A stretch of DNA of 64,000 nucleotides, from NCBI RefSeq assembly GCF_001686985.1, contig NZ_CP015318.1:2168001-2232000 (forward strand). Direction: 5' to 3'. The position numbers and the translations under genes are program-made. Shown here in pieces: positions 34,184 to 43,349 of this stretch. Source of the stretch: Mesorhizobium amorphae CCNWGS0123 (GTDB lineage: Bacteria; Pseudomonadota; Alphaproteobacteria; Rhizobiales; Rhizobiaceae). A model generated the notes under the pieces. That model ran no database searches, was not told the DNA's origin, and worked only from the letters and a program-made list of their open reading frames with translations. Numbering within the stretch: position 1 is the first letter of the stretch; every line of letters begins with the position of its first letter.

Positions 34184-35043
34184 TCTGGCTGGACACCCTC
34201 GTGCAGGGAATTCTGCTGGGCGGGCTCTATGCGCTGTTCGCAGCCGGACTGAGCCTCGTCTTCGGCATCATGCGGCTGGTGAACCTGGCCCACGGCGACC
34301 TCATCGTCCTCGCCGCCTATCTGGTGCTGATGGGGGTCACGTTGCTCGGCCTCTCGCCCTGGGTCGCCGCCCTGGTCGCCATGCCACTTATGTTCGCGCT
34401 CGGCTGGCTGTTGCAGGCCGCCGTGCTGAATCGGGTGTTGGGCAAGGACATCCTGCCGCCGCTTCTCGTCACGTTCGGCCTGTCGGTGGCCCTGCAGAAT
34501 GGGCTGCTCGAGGCCTTTTCCGCTGATAGCCGCCGCATTCCGGCGGGGACGCTGGAAGGGGCGTCGCTCGATCTCGGGCAAGTCACAGTGGGGGTGATGC
34601 CGCTGATGACCTTTGCGTCCGCGATTGCCGCCATCGTTGCCTTGAACGGCCTCTTCTATCACACCGCCCTCGGCCGTGCCTTCCGCGCCACCTCGGACGA
34701 CGCCGTGACCGCCGGTCTGATGGGAATCGAGCCGAAGCAAGTGTTCGCTGTCGCCACCGGGATTGCGATGGTCGTGGTGACGCTGGCGGCGCTCTATCTC
34801 GGCATGCGCGCGAACTTCGATCCCTCAATCGGGCCGGCGCGCCTGATCTATGCTTTCGAGGCCGTGATCATCGGCGGCCTCGGCAGCCTGTGGGGCACAC
34901 TTGCGGGTGGGATCATCATCGGCGTCGCTCAGACGGCCGGCGCGGCGGTGAATCCGGAATGGCAGATACTGGCGGGCCACATCGCCTTCCTCACCGTGAT
35001 GCTGCTCAAGCCGCGGGGCCTGTTCCCGCGCGCGGTGGATTGA
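34180..35043 (+). CDS. ABC transporter permease, LivH type (set 1)
   Basis: A 287-residue inner-membrane protein with about eight hydrophobic segments, starting LVQGILLGGLYALFAAGLSL and carrying FGIMRLVNLAHGDL, the hallmark of LivH permeases. ATG 34180 is chosen by family alignment and overlap with the mini-ORF. It pairs with the following LivM-type permease. Confidence 0.92.
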   Translation: MIWLDTLVQGILLGGLYALFAAGLSLVFGIMRLVNLAHGDLIVLAAYLVLMGVTLLGLSPWVAALVAMPLMFALGWLLQAAVLNRVLGKDILPPLLVTFGLSVALQNGLLEAFSADSRRIPAGTLEGASLDLGQVTVGVMPLMTFASAIAAIVALNGLFYHTALGRAFRATSDDAVTAGLMGIEPKQVFAVATGIAMVVVTLAALYLGMRANFDPSIGPARLIYAFEAVIIGGLGSLWGTLAGGIIIGVAQTAGAAVNPEWQILAGHIAFLTVMLLKPRGLFPRAVD

Positions 35044-35052
35044 GGGGGCGGC

Positions 35053-36102
35053 ATGTATCGGCTGACAACCCGCACCCGCGCCGGAACTGCCACGGAGATC
35101 GCCGTGCTCGTTGTGATCCTGGCTGGCCTCGCACTGCCCGCCGTGACCACCCGCGGCGTCATACAGGATCTGTTCTTCATCCTCACCATGTTGACGCTGG
35201 CGCAGATCTGGAACCTGCTGGCGGGCTATGGCGGCCTGGTTTCGGTGGGCCAGCAGGCCTTCGTCGGCCTCGGCGCCTATGCGCTGTTCGCGGGCGTGAT
35301 CCTGCTGGACTGGGACCCGGTCCCGGCGATCCTGCTGGCGGGCCTTGCGGCGCTGGTGCTGGCCATTCCCACGGCCTTCTTCGCCTTCCGTCTCCAGGGC
35401 GCCTATTTCGCCATCGGCACCTGGGTGATCGCCGAGGTGACGCGGCTGCTGGTCGCGCAGCGGAAGGCGCTCGGCGGGGGCACCGGCATCTCGCTGCCGC
35501 GCGAGGCGACGAGCAATATCATGGGCACGGATGCGATCCGGGCGCTGTTCGGCGTGCGCGAAGCCGCTGCGCGCGACATCCTGGCCTACTGGTTGGCGCT
35601 GGTGCTTGCCGTGGCGGTCACGGGCGGCATCTACTGGCTGCTGCGCAGTCGCCTTGGGCTGGCGCTGGCGGCGGTGCGCGACAATGTCGACGCGGCCCAG
35701 TCGGTCGGCGTCGATGTCGCGCGCCTCAAATGGGCGGTGTTTCTGATCGCCGCGGCCGCCACCGGACTGACCGGCGCGTTGATCTTTCTGCAGACGGCCC
35801 GCATCTCGCCGGACGCGGCCTTCGCCGTCACCGACTGGACCGCATACGTCATCTTCATCGTCGTCATCGGCGGCATTGGCACCATCGAGGGTCCAATCCT
35901 CGGGGTGCTGGTCTTCTTTGCGCTGCGCTCGGCGCTGGCCGATTACGGCAGCTGGTACCTGATGACACTCGGCCTCATCGCCATCGTCGTGATGCTGTTC
36001 GCGCCAAAGGGGCTGTGGGGGCTGATCTCAGCCCGCAGCGGCCTGCACCTGTTTCCGGTCCGCCGCAGGCTGGCCGGTTTGAAGATCGAGGGAGGAATTT
36101 GA
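35053..36102 (+). CDS. ABC transporter permease, LivM type (set 1)
   Basis: A 349-residue permease with the LivM hallmarks WNLLAGYGGLVSVGQQAFVGLGAY and YFAIGTWVIAEV, and about nine membrane segments. Together with the preceding LivH-type permease, two ATPases and binding protein it makes a complete five-part importer. Its stop overlaps the next ATG by one base (TGATG), so transporter and hydroxylase are co-translated. Confidence 0.92.
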   Translation: MYRLTTRTRAGTATEIAVLVVILAGLALPAVTTRGVIQDLFFILTMLTLAQIWNLLAGYGGLVSVGQQAFVGLGAYALFAGVILLDWDPVPAILLAGLAALVLAIPTAFFAFRLQGAYFAIGTWVIAEVTRLLVAQRKALGGGTGISLPREATSNIMGTDAIRALFGVREAAARDILAYWLALVLAVAVTGGIYWLLRSRLGLALAAVRDNVDAAQSVGVDVARLKWAVFLIAAAATGLTGALIFLQTARISPDAAFAVTDWTAYVIFIVVIGGIGTIEGPILGVLVFFALRSALADYGSWYLMTLGLIAIVVMLFAPKGLWGLISARSGLHLFPVRRRLAGLKIEGGI

Positions 36103-37856
36103 TGGCGGATATCGAAACCGACGTGCTGGTCGTGGGCACCGGCCCGGCCGGCTCGGCCACGGCGGCACTTCTATCCAGCTCCGGCGTGGCCAACATGGTC
36201 GTGAACCGCTACCGCTGGCTTTCGAATACGCCGCGTGCCCACATCACCAACCAGCGCACCATGGAGGTGCTGCGCGACCTCGGGCCGGAGGTCGAGGCCG
36301 AGGCCATGATGCACGCCGCGCCGCAGGAACTGATGGGCGAGAACGTGTTCTGCGAAAGTCTCGCCGGAGAGGAGATCGGCCGGATGAAGAGCTGGGGCAC
36401 GGACCCGCTTTCCAAAGCCGAACATCTCCTGTCGTCGCCGTCCTTCATGAATGATCTGCCCCAGACCTTCATGGAGCCGATCCTGTTCAAGACGGCGTGC
36501 GCGCGTGGGACGCAGGCGCGCATGAGCACCGAATATGTCAGCCATGTTCAGGATGCGGACGGCGTCACCACGACCTGCCGCGACCGGCTGTCGGGCAAGG
36601 ACTTCACCGTACGGTCGAAGTTCCTTGTCGGTGCCGATGGCGGCAACTCGCTGGTGGCCGAGCATCTGGGCCTGCCGTTCGAGGGCAAGATGGGCGTCGG
36701 CGGGTCGATGAACATCCTGTTCAGAGCCGATCTCTCGAAATACGTCGCCCACCGTCCGAGCGTCCTCTACTGGGTCATGCAGCCCGGTGCCGATGTCGGC
36801 GGGATCGGCATGGGTCTCGTTCGCATGGTGCGGCCGTGGAACGAGTGGCTCATCGTCTGGGGCTACGACATCAACCAGCCGCCGCCGGACGTGACGCCGG
36901 CGCTGGCAACCGAGGTCGCGCGTCAGCTCGTCGGAGATCCGAAGCTCGAGATCGAGCTTCTGGGTGCCAACACCTGGACCGTGAACAACTGCTTCGCCAC
37001 GCGAATGCAGAAGGGCCGCGTGCTCATCATGGGCGATGCCGCGCATCGGCATCCGCCTTCGAACGGGCTTGGCTCTAACACCTCGATCCAGGACGGGTTC
37101 AATCTCGCCTGGAAGCTCGCCAAGATCGTCAAGGGGCAAGCGGGGATCGGGCTTCTGGACAGCTACTCGGCCGAGCGTGCGCCGATCGCACGCCAGATCG
37201 TGACGCGCGCCAACCAGTCGATCGCCGAGTTCGGGCCCATCTTCGAATCCCTCGGCATGGACGGTGGCGTGGATCACGACAAGATCCACAGGAACATGGA
37301 AGCTCGCGCCGATGCGACCCCGGCCGCCGAAGTTCAGCGCGCGGCGCTCCGCAAGGCCATCGCCTTCAAGAAATACGAGTTCGATGCCCACGGCGTCGAG
37401 ATGAACCAGCGCTATGTGTCGGGCGCGGTCATGACCGACGGCCAGCCCGAGCCGGCCTTCGAGAAGGACCGCGAGTTGCACTATGCGCCCACGACCTGGC
37501 CGGGCGCGCGGCTGCCGCATGTCTGGGTCTTCGAGCGCTCGGGCAGGAAGGTCTCGACGCTCGACCTTTGCGGGCGTGGCGAGTTCACGCTGTTGACCGG
37601 CATTGGCGGCGAGGCGTGGGTTGCCGCGGCAGAGACGGTCGCCGCGGAACTCGGTCTGCCGATTCGGACCCATGTGATCGGGCCGCGTCGCGCGATCGAG
37701 GACCATACGGGCGACTGGGCGCGCACCCGCGAAATCCGCGATGCGGGCTGCCTGGTCGTCCGTCCCGACCATCACGTCGCCTGGCGCTCCGTGGCGCTGG
37801 CGGCCGACCCTGCGGCCGAGCTGCGCCGGGTCTTCAAATCCGTTCTTGCACGCTGA
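36102..37856 (+). CDS. FAD-dependent phenol hydroxylase, TfdB-like
   Basis: A 584-residue single-component flavoprotein aromatic hydroxylase. The FAD-binding Rossmann motif VVGTGPAGSATA is at ~9-20, the TfdB-like block RYRWLSNTPRAHITNQR at ~34-50, and the second FAD motif GDAAHRHPPSNGLGSN at ~308. The C-terminal thioredoxin-like domain is present. It would hydroxylate a phenol ortho to an existing hydroxyl, feeding the ring-cleavage enzymes. ATG 36102 follows GGAGGA. Similarity in the TfdB block suggests phenols or chlorophenols, but the substrate is inferred. Confidence 0.88.
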   Translation: MADIETDVLVVGTGPAGSATAALLSSSGVANMVVNRYRWLSNTPRAHITNQRTMEVLRDLGPEVEAEAMMHAAPQELMGENVFCESLAGEEIGRMKSWGTDPLSKAEHLLSSPSFMNDLPQTFMEPILFKTACARGTQARMSTEYVSHVQDADGVTTTCRDRLSGKDFTVRSKFLVGADGGNSLVAEHLGLPFEGKMGVGGSMNILFRADLSKYVAHRPSVLYWVMQPGADVGGIGMGLVRMVRPWNEWLIVWGYDINQPPPDVTPALATEVARQLVGDPKLEIELLGANTWTVNNCFATRMQKGRVLIMGDAAHRHPPSNGLGSNTSIQDGFNLAWKLAKIVKGQAGIGLLDSYSAERAPIARQIVTRANQSIAEFGPIFESLGMDGGVDHDKIHRNMEARADATPAAEVQRAALRKAIAFKKYEFDAHGVEMNQRYVSGAVMTDGQPEPAFEKDRELHYAPTTWPGARLPHVWVFERSGRKVSTLDLCGRGEFTLLTGIGGEAWVAAAETVAAELGLPIRTHVIGPRRAIEDHTGDWARTREIRDAGCLVVRPDHHVAWRSVALAADPAAELRRVFKSVLAR

Positions 37857-37865
37857 GGAATGCCT

Positions 37866-38756
37866 ATGATCGACGAACACGAGTACGGCTATTTCACCGA
37901 AGCGAACTCGGCCCAAGTCGTCGTGGCACGAAACAAGAATGCCAGGGATGAGCGGCTCGGCCAGGTGATGGAAGTCATCACACGCAAGCTGCACGAGGCG
38001 GTGAAGGAGATCGAGCCGACACAGGAGGAATGGTTCGGCGCGATCATGTTCCTGACGCAGACGGGCCAGATCTGCAACGAGTGGCGGCAGGAGTACATCC
38101 TGCTGTCGGATGTCCTCGGCGTCTCGATGCTGGTCGATGCGATCAACAACAGGAAGCCGTCGGGCGCCTCCGAATCCACGGTGCTGGGACCCTTCCATGT
38201 CGCCGATGCACCCGAATTGCCGATGGGCTCGAACATCTGCCTCGACCAGAAGGGCGAGCCGATGTTCGTGCATGGCCGCATCCTCGACACCGACGGCAAC
38301 CCGATCGCGAGAGCCAAGATCGACGTCTGGCAGGCGAATGACGAGGGTTTCTACGACGTGCAGCAGAAGGGCATCCAGCCCGACTTCAACCTGCGCGGGG
38401 TGTTCCGCACAGGCACGGACGGGCGCTACTGGTTCCGCGGCGTGAAGCCCAAGCACTACCCGATCCCCGATGACGGGCCGGTCGGCAAGCTGCTGGGTGC
38501 GCTGGGCCGCCATCCCAATCGCCCGGCGCATCTCCACTACATCGTCGACGCCGAGGGCTTCGACCCGCTGACCACGCACATCTTCGATCCGGACGACCCG
38601 TATATCGATTCGGACGCCGTCTTCGGCGTGAAAAAAAGCCTGCTCGCCGAATTCCGCATGGTCGAGGACGCTGCAGCCGCCGCCAAGGTCGAGGTTGCGG
38701 CCCCGTTCTACGACGTGGAGTTCGATTTCGTGCTGTCGCGGAAAAAGACCAAGTAA
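37866..38756 (+). CDS. Intradiol dioxygenase, hydroxyquinol 1,2-dioxygenase type (copy 2)
   Basis: A second Fe(III) ring-cleavage enzyme with ligand motifs GFYDVQ, KHYPIPDDG and AHLHY and the class signature VLGPFHVADAPELPMGSNI. ATG 37866 has GAGGA six bases upstream, whereas ATG 37860 directly abuts that site. It is clearly diverged from the copy at 27748-28656, suggesting different substrate range rather than a recent duplicate. It lies directly behind the TfdB-like hydroxylase, so the two probably act in sequence. Confidence 0.88.
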   Translation: MIDEHEYGYFTEANSAQVVVARNKNARDERLGQVMEVITRKLHEAVKEIEPTQEEWFGAIMFLTQTGQICNEWRQEYILLSDVLGVSMLVDAINNRKPSGASESTVLGPFHVADAPELPMGSNICLDQKGEPMFVHGRILDTDGNPIARAKIDVWQANDEGFYDVQQKGIQPDFNLRGVFRTGTDGRYWFRGVKPKHYPIPDDGPVGKLLGALGRHPNRPAHLHYIVDAEGFDPLTTHIFDPDDPYIDSDAVFGVKKSLLAEFRMVEDAAAAAKVEVAAPFYDVEFDFVLSRKKTK

Positions 38757-38822
38757 CCGCGCGCCGCCGGCGCCGCGAGGGCGTCGGCCTGCGGGTCGGT
38801 GTTGCGCAAAAGGGAGGAATGG

Positions 38823-39641
38823 ATGGCTGCACTTGAGAAGATGTTCGATGTCAGGGGCAAGTCGGTGATCGTCACCGGCGGCGCCAGCGGCATCGGTCAG
38901 GCCTATGCCGAGATCATGGCCGAGCACGGGGCGAAGGTCTGCATCTTCGACCTGAACCCGGCCGGGCTGGAGAAGACCGTGGCCGCGATCAATGCCGCGG
39001 GTGGCGAGGTCTGGGGCCAGGTCGTCGACGTCGGCGACCGTGCGGCCATGGCGCAAGCTTTCGACAAGGTGGCCGAGAAGGCGGGCTCGATCGACGTCGT
39101 GTTCGCCAATGCCGGGATCGACGCCGGACCGGGCTTCAACACCCCGACGGGCGAAAGGAACCCCGAGGGCGCCATCGAGAACCTGCCCGACGAGCACTGG
39201 GACAAGGTGATCGAGATCAACCTGACCTCGGTCTACACCACGATCAAGCATGCCGTCCGGCACATGAAGCCGAATGGCGGCGGCCAGATCATCGTCACGT
39301 CGTCCATCGCCTCGCTGATCAACGAGAGCATCGTGGGCACGCCCTACATGCCCGCCAAGGCCGCTGTGAACCATCTCGTCCGCCACATGGCGATGGAGCT
39401 CGGTGCCTACAACATCCGCATCAACGCCATCCTGCCCGGACCGTTCATCACCAACATCGCCGGCGGGCGGCTGCGCAATCCGGCGGATCGCAAGGCCTTC
39501 GAGGCCCAGACACTGATCGGCCGGATCGGCGATCCGGAAGAGATCAAGGGCCTGGCGCTTTATCTGGCCTCGCCCGCCTCATCCTACGTGACGGGCTCGC
39601 AGATCGTCATCGATGGCGGTTCGCTGCTGCGGATGACCTGA
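38823..39641 (+). CDS. Short-chain dehydrogenase/reductase
   Basis: A 272-residue classical SDR: cofactor motif TGGASGIG near residue 20, FANAGID, catalytic Ser in VTSSIA, and the Y-x3-K pair in YMPAKAA. The terminal DGGSLLRMT is typical. ATG 38823 is in frame; another ATG four bases earlier is out of frame. It probably oxidises an alcohol or dihydrodiol intermediate of the aromatic pathway; which one cannot be told. Confidence 0.88.
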   Translation: MAALEKMFDVRGKSVIVTGGASGIGQAYAEIMAEHGAKVCIFDLNPAGLEKTVAAINAAGGEVWGQVVDVGDRAAMAQAFDKVAEKAGSIDVVFANAGIDAGPGFNTPTGERNPEGAIENLPDEHWDKVIEINLTSVYTTIKHAVRHMKPNGGGQIIVTSSIASLINESIVGTPYMPAKAAVNHLVRHMAMELGAYNIRINAILPGPFITNIAGGRLRNPADRKAFEAQTLIGRIGDPEEIKGLALYLASPASSYVTGSQIVIDGGSLLRMT

Positions 39642-39712
39642 GGAAGCTTTGAACTGAGGCCGGACCGCCGAGGGGGCGAGCCGGAAATATCTTAACAAGG
39701 GAGGAAACGACA

Positions 39713-41020
39713 GTGACCTACTACAACAAACTGGTGAAATCGGGCTTGCGGCCAAGCCGCCGGAGCGTGCTTAAAGGGCTTGGAGCGGGCGTTGCCGCCA
39801 GCACGCTGGCCATGCCTCGCTATGCGCGCGCCGCGACGGCGGGGAAGATCAAGCTCGGCTATCTCAGCCCCACGACCGGTCCGCTCGCCCTCTTCGGCGA
39901 GACGGACGGCTACACCTTGCAGAAGATCCGCGCTTTGCTTGGCGGTCAGCTGCAATCGGCCGACGGCAATACCTACGAGATCGAAATCCTCGATCGCGAC
40001 GGCCAGTCCAATCCGAACAAGGCATCGGAAATCGCTGGCAACCTCATCCTGAACGAAGAGGTGCATCTGCTCGTTCCGGCGTCGACGACCGACACGATCC
40101 TGCCTGCTGCCGAGCAGGCCGAACTCTATGAGACACCTTGCATCTCCTCCGGCGCTCCCTGGCAGGCGGTGATCATGCCGCGCGGCGGCGGCAAGCAGAC
40201 CTTCGACTGGACCTATCATTTCTTCTGGGGCCTCGACGAAGCGCTGAACACCTTCGTCGGGCTCTGGAACCATCTGGAGACCAACAAGAAGGTCGGCATG
40301 CTGTTTCCCCAGAACATCGATGGCGAGACTTGGGGCAACGACGAATATGGCCTTCCGGCGCCGACCCGCAAGGCGGGCTACGAGGTCGTGGTACCCGGCT
40401 ACTTTCAGCCACGCACCAACGATTTCTCCGCGCAGATCGCCGAGTTCAAGAAGCAGGGTTGTGAGATCATCGGCGGCATCACCTATCCGGACGATCTCAA
40501 GACCTTCGTTACCCAGTGCAACCAGCAGGGCTTCAAGCCCAAGGCGGTGACTGTGGCGGCGGCGTTGCTGTTTCCAGGCGGCGTCGAGGCTATGGGACCC
40601 CTCGGCAACGGCATGTCCTCGGAGGTCTGGTGGACGCCGGCCTTCCCGTTCAAATCGTCGCTGACCGGGCAGGTCAGCCGCGACATCGCCGACCAATGGG
40701 AAGCCGATGCAAAGCGGCAGTGGACGCAGCCGCTGGGCTATTCGCATGCCCTGCTCGAGGTCGCCCTGGACATCCTGAAACGCTCTTCCAATCCGCTCGA
40801 CCGCCAGGCGAACCGCGACGCGATGATCGCCACCGATCTGCAGACGCTGGTCGGCCATATCAAGTTCGATGGCTCGCCCCACAAGAACATCTGCAAGACG
40901 CCGATCTTCGGCGGCCAGTGGGTGAAGGGCGAGAAATGGCCCTATGATCTGAGGATCGTCGACAACACGGTCAATCAGCTCTTCGCGCCCCAACAGGCGA
41001 TTCAGCCGATCGCCTGGTGA
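39713..41020 (+). CDS. ABC transporter substrate-binding protein, Liv/aromatic type (set 2)
   Basis: A 435-residue exported binding protein with twin-arginine signal (SRRSVLKGLGAGVAAS) and mature start IKLGYLSPTTGPLALF. It is paralogous to the protein at 31363-32637, sharing QSNPNKASEIA-like, GFKPKAVTVA and SSEVWW blocks. GTG 39713 follows AAGGGAGGAAA. Together with the next four genes it makes a second complete importer in the same operon. Confidence 0.9.
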   Translation: MTYYNKLVKSGLRPSRRSVLKGLGAGVAASTLAMPRYARAATAGKIKLGYLSPTTGPLALFGETDGYTLQKIRALLGGQLQSADGNTYEIEILDRDGQSNPNKASEIAGNLILNEEVHLLVPASTTDTILPAAEQAELYETPCISSGAPWQAVIMPRGGGKQTFDWTYHFFWGLDEALNTFVGLWNHLETNKKVGMLFPQNIDGETWGNDEYGLPAPTRKAGYEVVVPGYFQPRTNDFSAQIAEFKKQGCEIIGGITYPDDLKTFVTQCNQQGFKPKAVTVAAALLFPGGVEAMGPLGNGMSSEVWWTPAFPFKSSLTGQVSRDIADQWEADAKRQWTQPLGYSHALLEVALDILKRSSNPLDRQANRDAMIATDLQTLVGHIKFDGSPHKNICKTPIFGGQWVKGEKWPYDLRIVDNTVNQLFAPQQAIQPIAW

Positions 41021-41045
41021 CATGAGCCGGGACGCGGAGGGAGCT

Positions 41046-41774
41046 ATGGATAGAGAAATCCTGCTGAAAGCACGCGGCGTATCGAAGTCTTTCGGCGCCG
41101 TCCGCGTCCTGCATGAGGTGAGTTTCGATGTGCATCGGGGCGAGGTGCTGGGCATCCTCGGCCCGAACGGAGCCGGCAAGACGACGCTGTTCAACATGAT
41201 CAGCGGCGACATGAGGGCGTCAGGCGGCGAGATCCAGCTCGGCGATACCGCGCTTCGCGGCGAGCCGCCTTTCCGGCGCTGCAAGATGGGGATCGGGCGG
41301 ACCTACCAGATCCCGCGCCCTTATTCCGGCATGACCACCTTCGAGAACCTGCTGGTCGCCGCCGCTTTCGGCGGCGGCCGGTCCGAAAAGAAGAGCTATG
41401 CCTTCTGCGCCCAGGTGCTGCGCGATTGCGAGCTCTCCGACAAGGCCAATGTCTCGGCGGGTGCACTGACGCTGATCGACCGCAAACGGCTGGAACTGGC
41501 GCGCGCGCTGGCTTCGGATCCGAAGCTGCTGCTTCTGGACGAGATCGCGGGCGGGCTGACCGACGATGAATCGAAGGCGCTGGTGGCGCTGGTGCGCCGC
41601 ATCCGCGACCGTGGCATCACCATCGTGTGGATCGAGCATGTGCTGCACGCGCTGATGGCGGTGGCCGACCGGCTGTTGGTGTTGAACTTCGGCGAGAAGA
41701 TCGCTGAAGGCGTGCCCACCGAGGTCATCGCGCTGCCCGAGGTCCAGCGCGTCTATATGGGGATCGAGGCATGA
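41046..41774 (+). CDS. ABC transporter ATP-binding protein, LivG type (set 2)
   Basis: Walker A GPNGAGKTT, Walker B LLLLDEIAGGL, H-loop IEHVLHAL, and the same LivG-style signature TLIDRKRLELARAL as in set 1. ATG 41046 follows GGAGGGAG; ATG 41022 lacks such a site. The gene overlaps the next by ATGA. Confidence 0.9.
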   Translation: MDREILLKARGVSKSFGAVRVLHEVSFDVHRGEVLGILGPNGAGKTTLFNMISGDMRASGGEIQLGDTALRGEPPFRRCKMGIGRTYQIPRPYSGMTTFENLLVAAAFGGGRSEKKSYAFCAQVLRDCELSDKANVSAGALTLIDRKRLELARALASDPKLLLLDEIAGGLTDDESKALVALVRRIRDRGITIVWIEHVLHALMAVADRLLVLNFGEKIAEGVPTEVIALPEVQRVYMGIEA

Positions 41775-42499
41775 CGACCGTTCTCTCCACTCACGGACTC
41801 TTCGCCCACTATGGGGATTTCCAGGCGCTCTACGGCGTCGACACCGAACTGCATCAGGGCGAGGCCGTTGCCCTGATCGGCGCGAACGGGGCCGGAAAGT
41901 CCACCTTCCTGCGCTCGATCATGGGCCTGCTCCCGGTCGCGCGCGAGATGGTGCGGCTGAACGGCGAACCCGTCGGCGGCACCGCGACCGACCGCATGGT
42001 GCAGAAGGGCGTCGCCATCGTGCCGGAGGGCCGCCGTCTCTTCACCGGCATGTCGGTCGAGGACAATCTGCGCGTCGCCGTCGACCAGGCCGCGCGCGTC
42101 GGCGCCAAGGGCGGATGGACGCTTCCGCGGTTGCACCAGCTGTTCCCGATCCTCAAGGAAAAGGCCCGCACCCAGGTGCAGAGCCTCTCGGGCGGGCAGC
42201 AGCAGATGGTGGCGATCGGCCGCGCGCTGCTCTGTCAGCCCCGCGTGCTGCTTTGCGACGAGATCAGCCTCGGCCTCGCGCCCAAGGTGATCCGCGAGAT
42301 CTATGCCGCCTTGCCCGAGATCCGCGCCACCGGCACGGCGATGATCGTGGTCGAACAGGATGTTGGCCTCGCCCGGTCCGCGTCGGACCGTCTCTACTGC
42401 ATGCTGGAAGGGCGCGTGACCCTCACCGGAAAGTCCGCCGACGTTACGCGCGAGCAGATTGGCAAAGCCTATTTTGGAGCGGGCCATGGAGTGGTTTGA
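41771..42499 (+). CDS. ABC transporter ATP-binding protein, LivF type (set 2)
   Basis: A 242-residue ATPase with Walker A GANGAGKST, canonical signature LSGGQQQMVAIGRAL and Walker B LLCDEISLGLAP. It overlaps the preceding gene by four bases and the permease gene by fourteen, so no bridging mini-ORF exists here, unlike set 1. Confidence 0.9.
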   Translation: MTTVLSTHGLFAHYGDFQALYGVDTELHQGEAVALIGANGAGKSTFLRSIMGLLPVAREMVRLNGEPVGGTATDRMVQKGVAIVPEGRRLFTGMSVEDNLRVAVDQAARVGAKGGWTLPRLHQLFPILKEKARTQVQSLSGGQQQMVAIGRALLCQPRVLLCDEISLGLAPKVIREIYAALPEIRATGTAMIVVEQDVGLARSASDRLYCMLEGRVTLTGKSADVTREQIGKAYFGAGHGVV

Positions 42500-43349
42500 C
42501 GCATTGGTGCAGGGGATCCTGCTGGGCGGCATGTATGCCCAGTATGCGCTCGGCATGGCGCTGATGTTCGGCGTCATGCGGATCGTCAACATCAGCCACG
42601 GCGACCTGGTGATCCTGCTGTCGCTGATCGGCATCTCGATCGCCACGGCCTGGGGCCTTGGACCGCTGCCGGTGCTGATCGTGCTGGTGCCGTTGGCGGT
42701 GCTGATGGGCTGGGTGCTGCAGAAGGCCGTGCTGAACCGCGTGGTGGGCAGCGATCCGTTGCCTTCGCTGATCGCGACTTTCGGCCTGTCGATCGCGCTG
42801 CAGAACCTGATGCTTCAGATCTGGTCCGCGAACAGCCGATCGTTGCCGGGCCACGGGCTGGAAAGCCAGTCCATCGAGATCGGCGGCATCTATGTCGGCC
42901 TCCTTCCGCTGATCGTGCTTGCGGTTGCCACCGGGCTGACCTGGGGTCTCGACCTGATGCTGAAGCGTACGCGTTTCGGCCGCGCGCTCCGTGCCGCTTC
43001 GGCCGATGTCGAGGCGGCGGCGATGACCGGCATCAACCCGCGCGCCGTCTATGCGATGGCGACGGCGGCGGCGGTCGGTATCCTTGGCTTTGCTGCCGTC
43101 TTCCAGGCGCTGCGGTCGACCGTGGCGCCGGCCGACGGACCGGCCCAGCTGATCTATGCCTTCGAGGCGGTGATCATCGGCGGCATGGGCGCCATCTGGG
43201 GCGCTTTCATAGGCTCGATGGTCCTCGGCATCTCGCAGGCCATCGGCTTCCGCATCGATCCCGGCTTCGGCGTGCTCGCCGGACATATCGTCTTCTTGAT
43301 CATGCTGGCGACCCGCCCGCAGGGCCTTTTTGGAAAGGCGTCACAATGA
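42486..43349 (+). CDS. ABC transporter permease, LivH type (set 2)
   Basis: A 287-residue permease, the same length as in set 1, with LVQGILLGGMYAQYALGMAL and FGVMRIVNISHGDL. ATG 42486 has GGAG six bases upstream inside the end of the ATPase gene. It has about eight membrane segments. The stop overlaps the LivM-type start as ATGA. Confidence 0.92.
   Translation: MEWFDALVQGILLGGMYAQYALGMALMFGVMRIVNISHGDLVILLSLIGISIATAWGLGPLPVLIVLVPLAVLMGWVLQKAVLNRVVGSDPLPSLIATFGLSIALQNLMLQIWSANSRSLPGHGLESQSIEIGGIYVGLLPLIVLAVATGLTWGLDLMLKRTRFGRALRAASADVEAAAMTGINPRAVYAMATAAAVGILGFAAVFQALRSTVAPADGPAQLIYAFEAVIIGGMGAIWGAFIGSMVLGISQAIGFRIDPGFGVLAGHIVFLIMLATRPQGLFGKASQ

Noticed and set aside
36171..39386. A 1071-codon open frame on the minus strand opposite the hydroxylase, dioxygenase and SDR genes
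   Set aside because: Antisense to three recognisable enzymes; no domain or ribosome-binding site; a codon-bias shadow.
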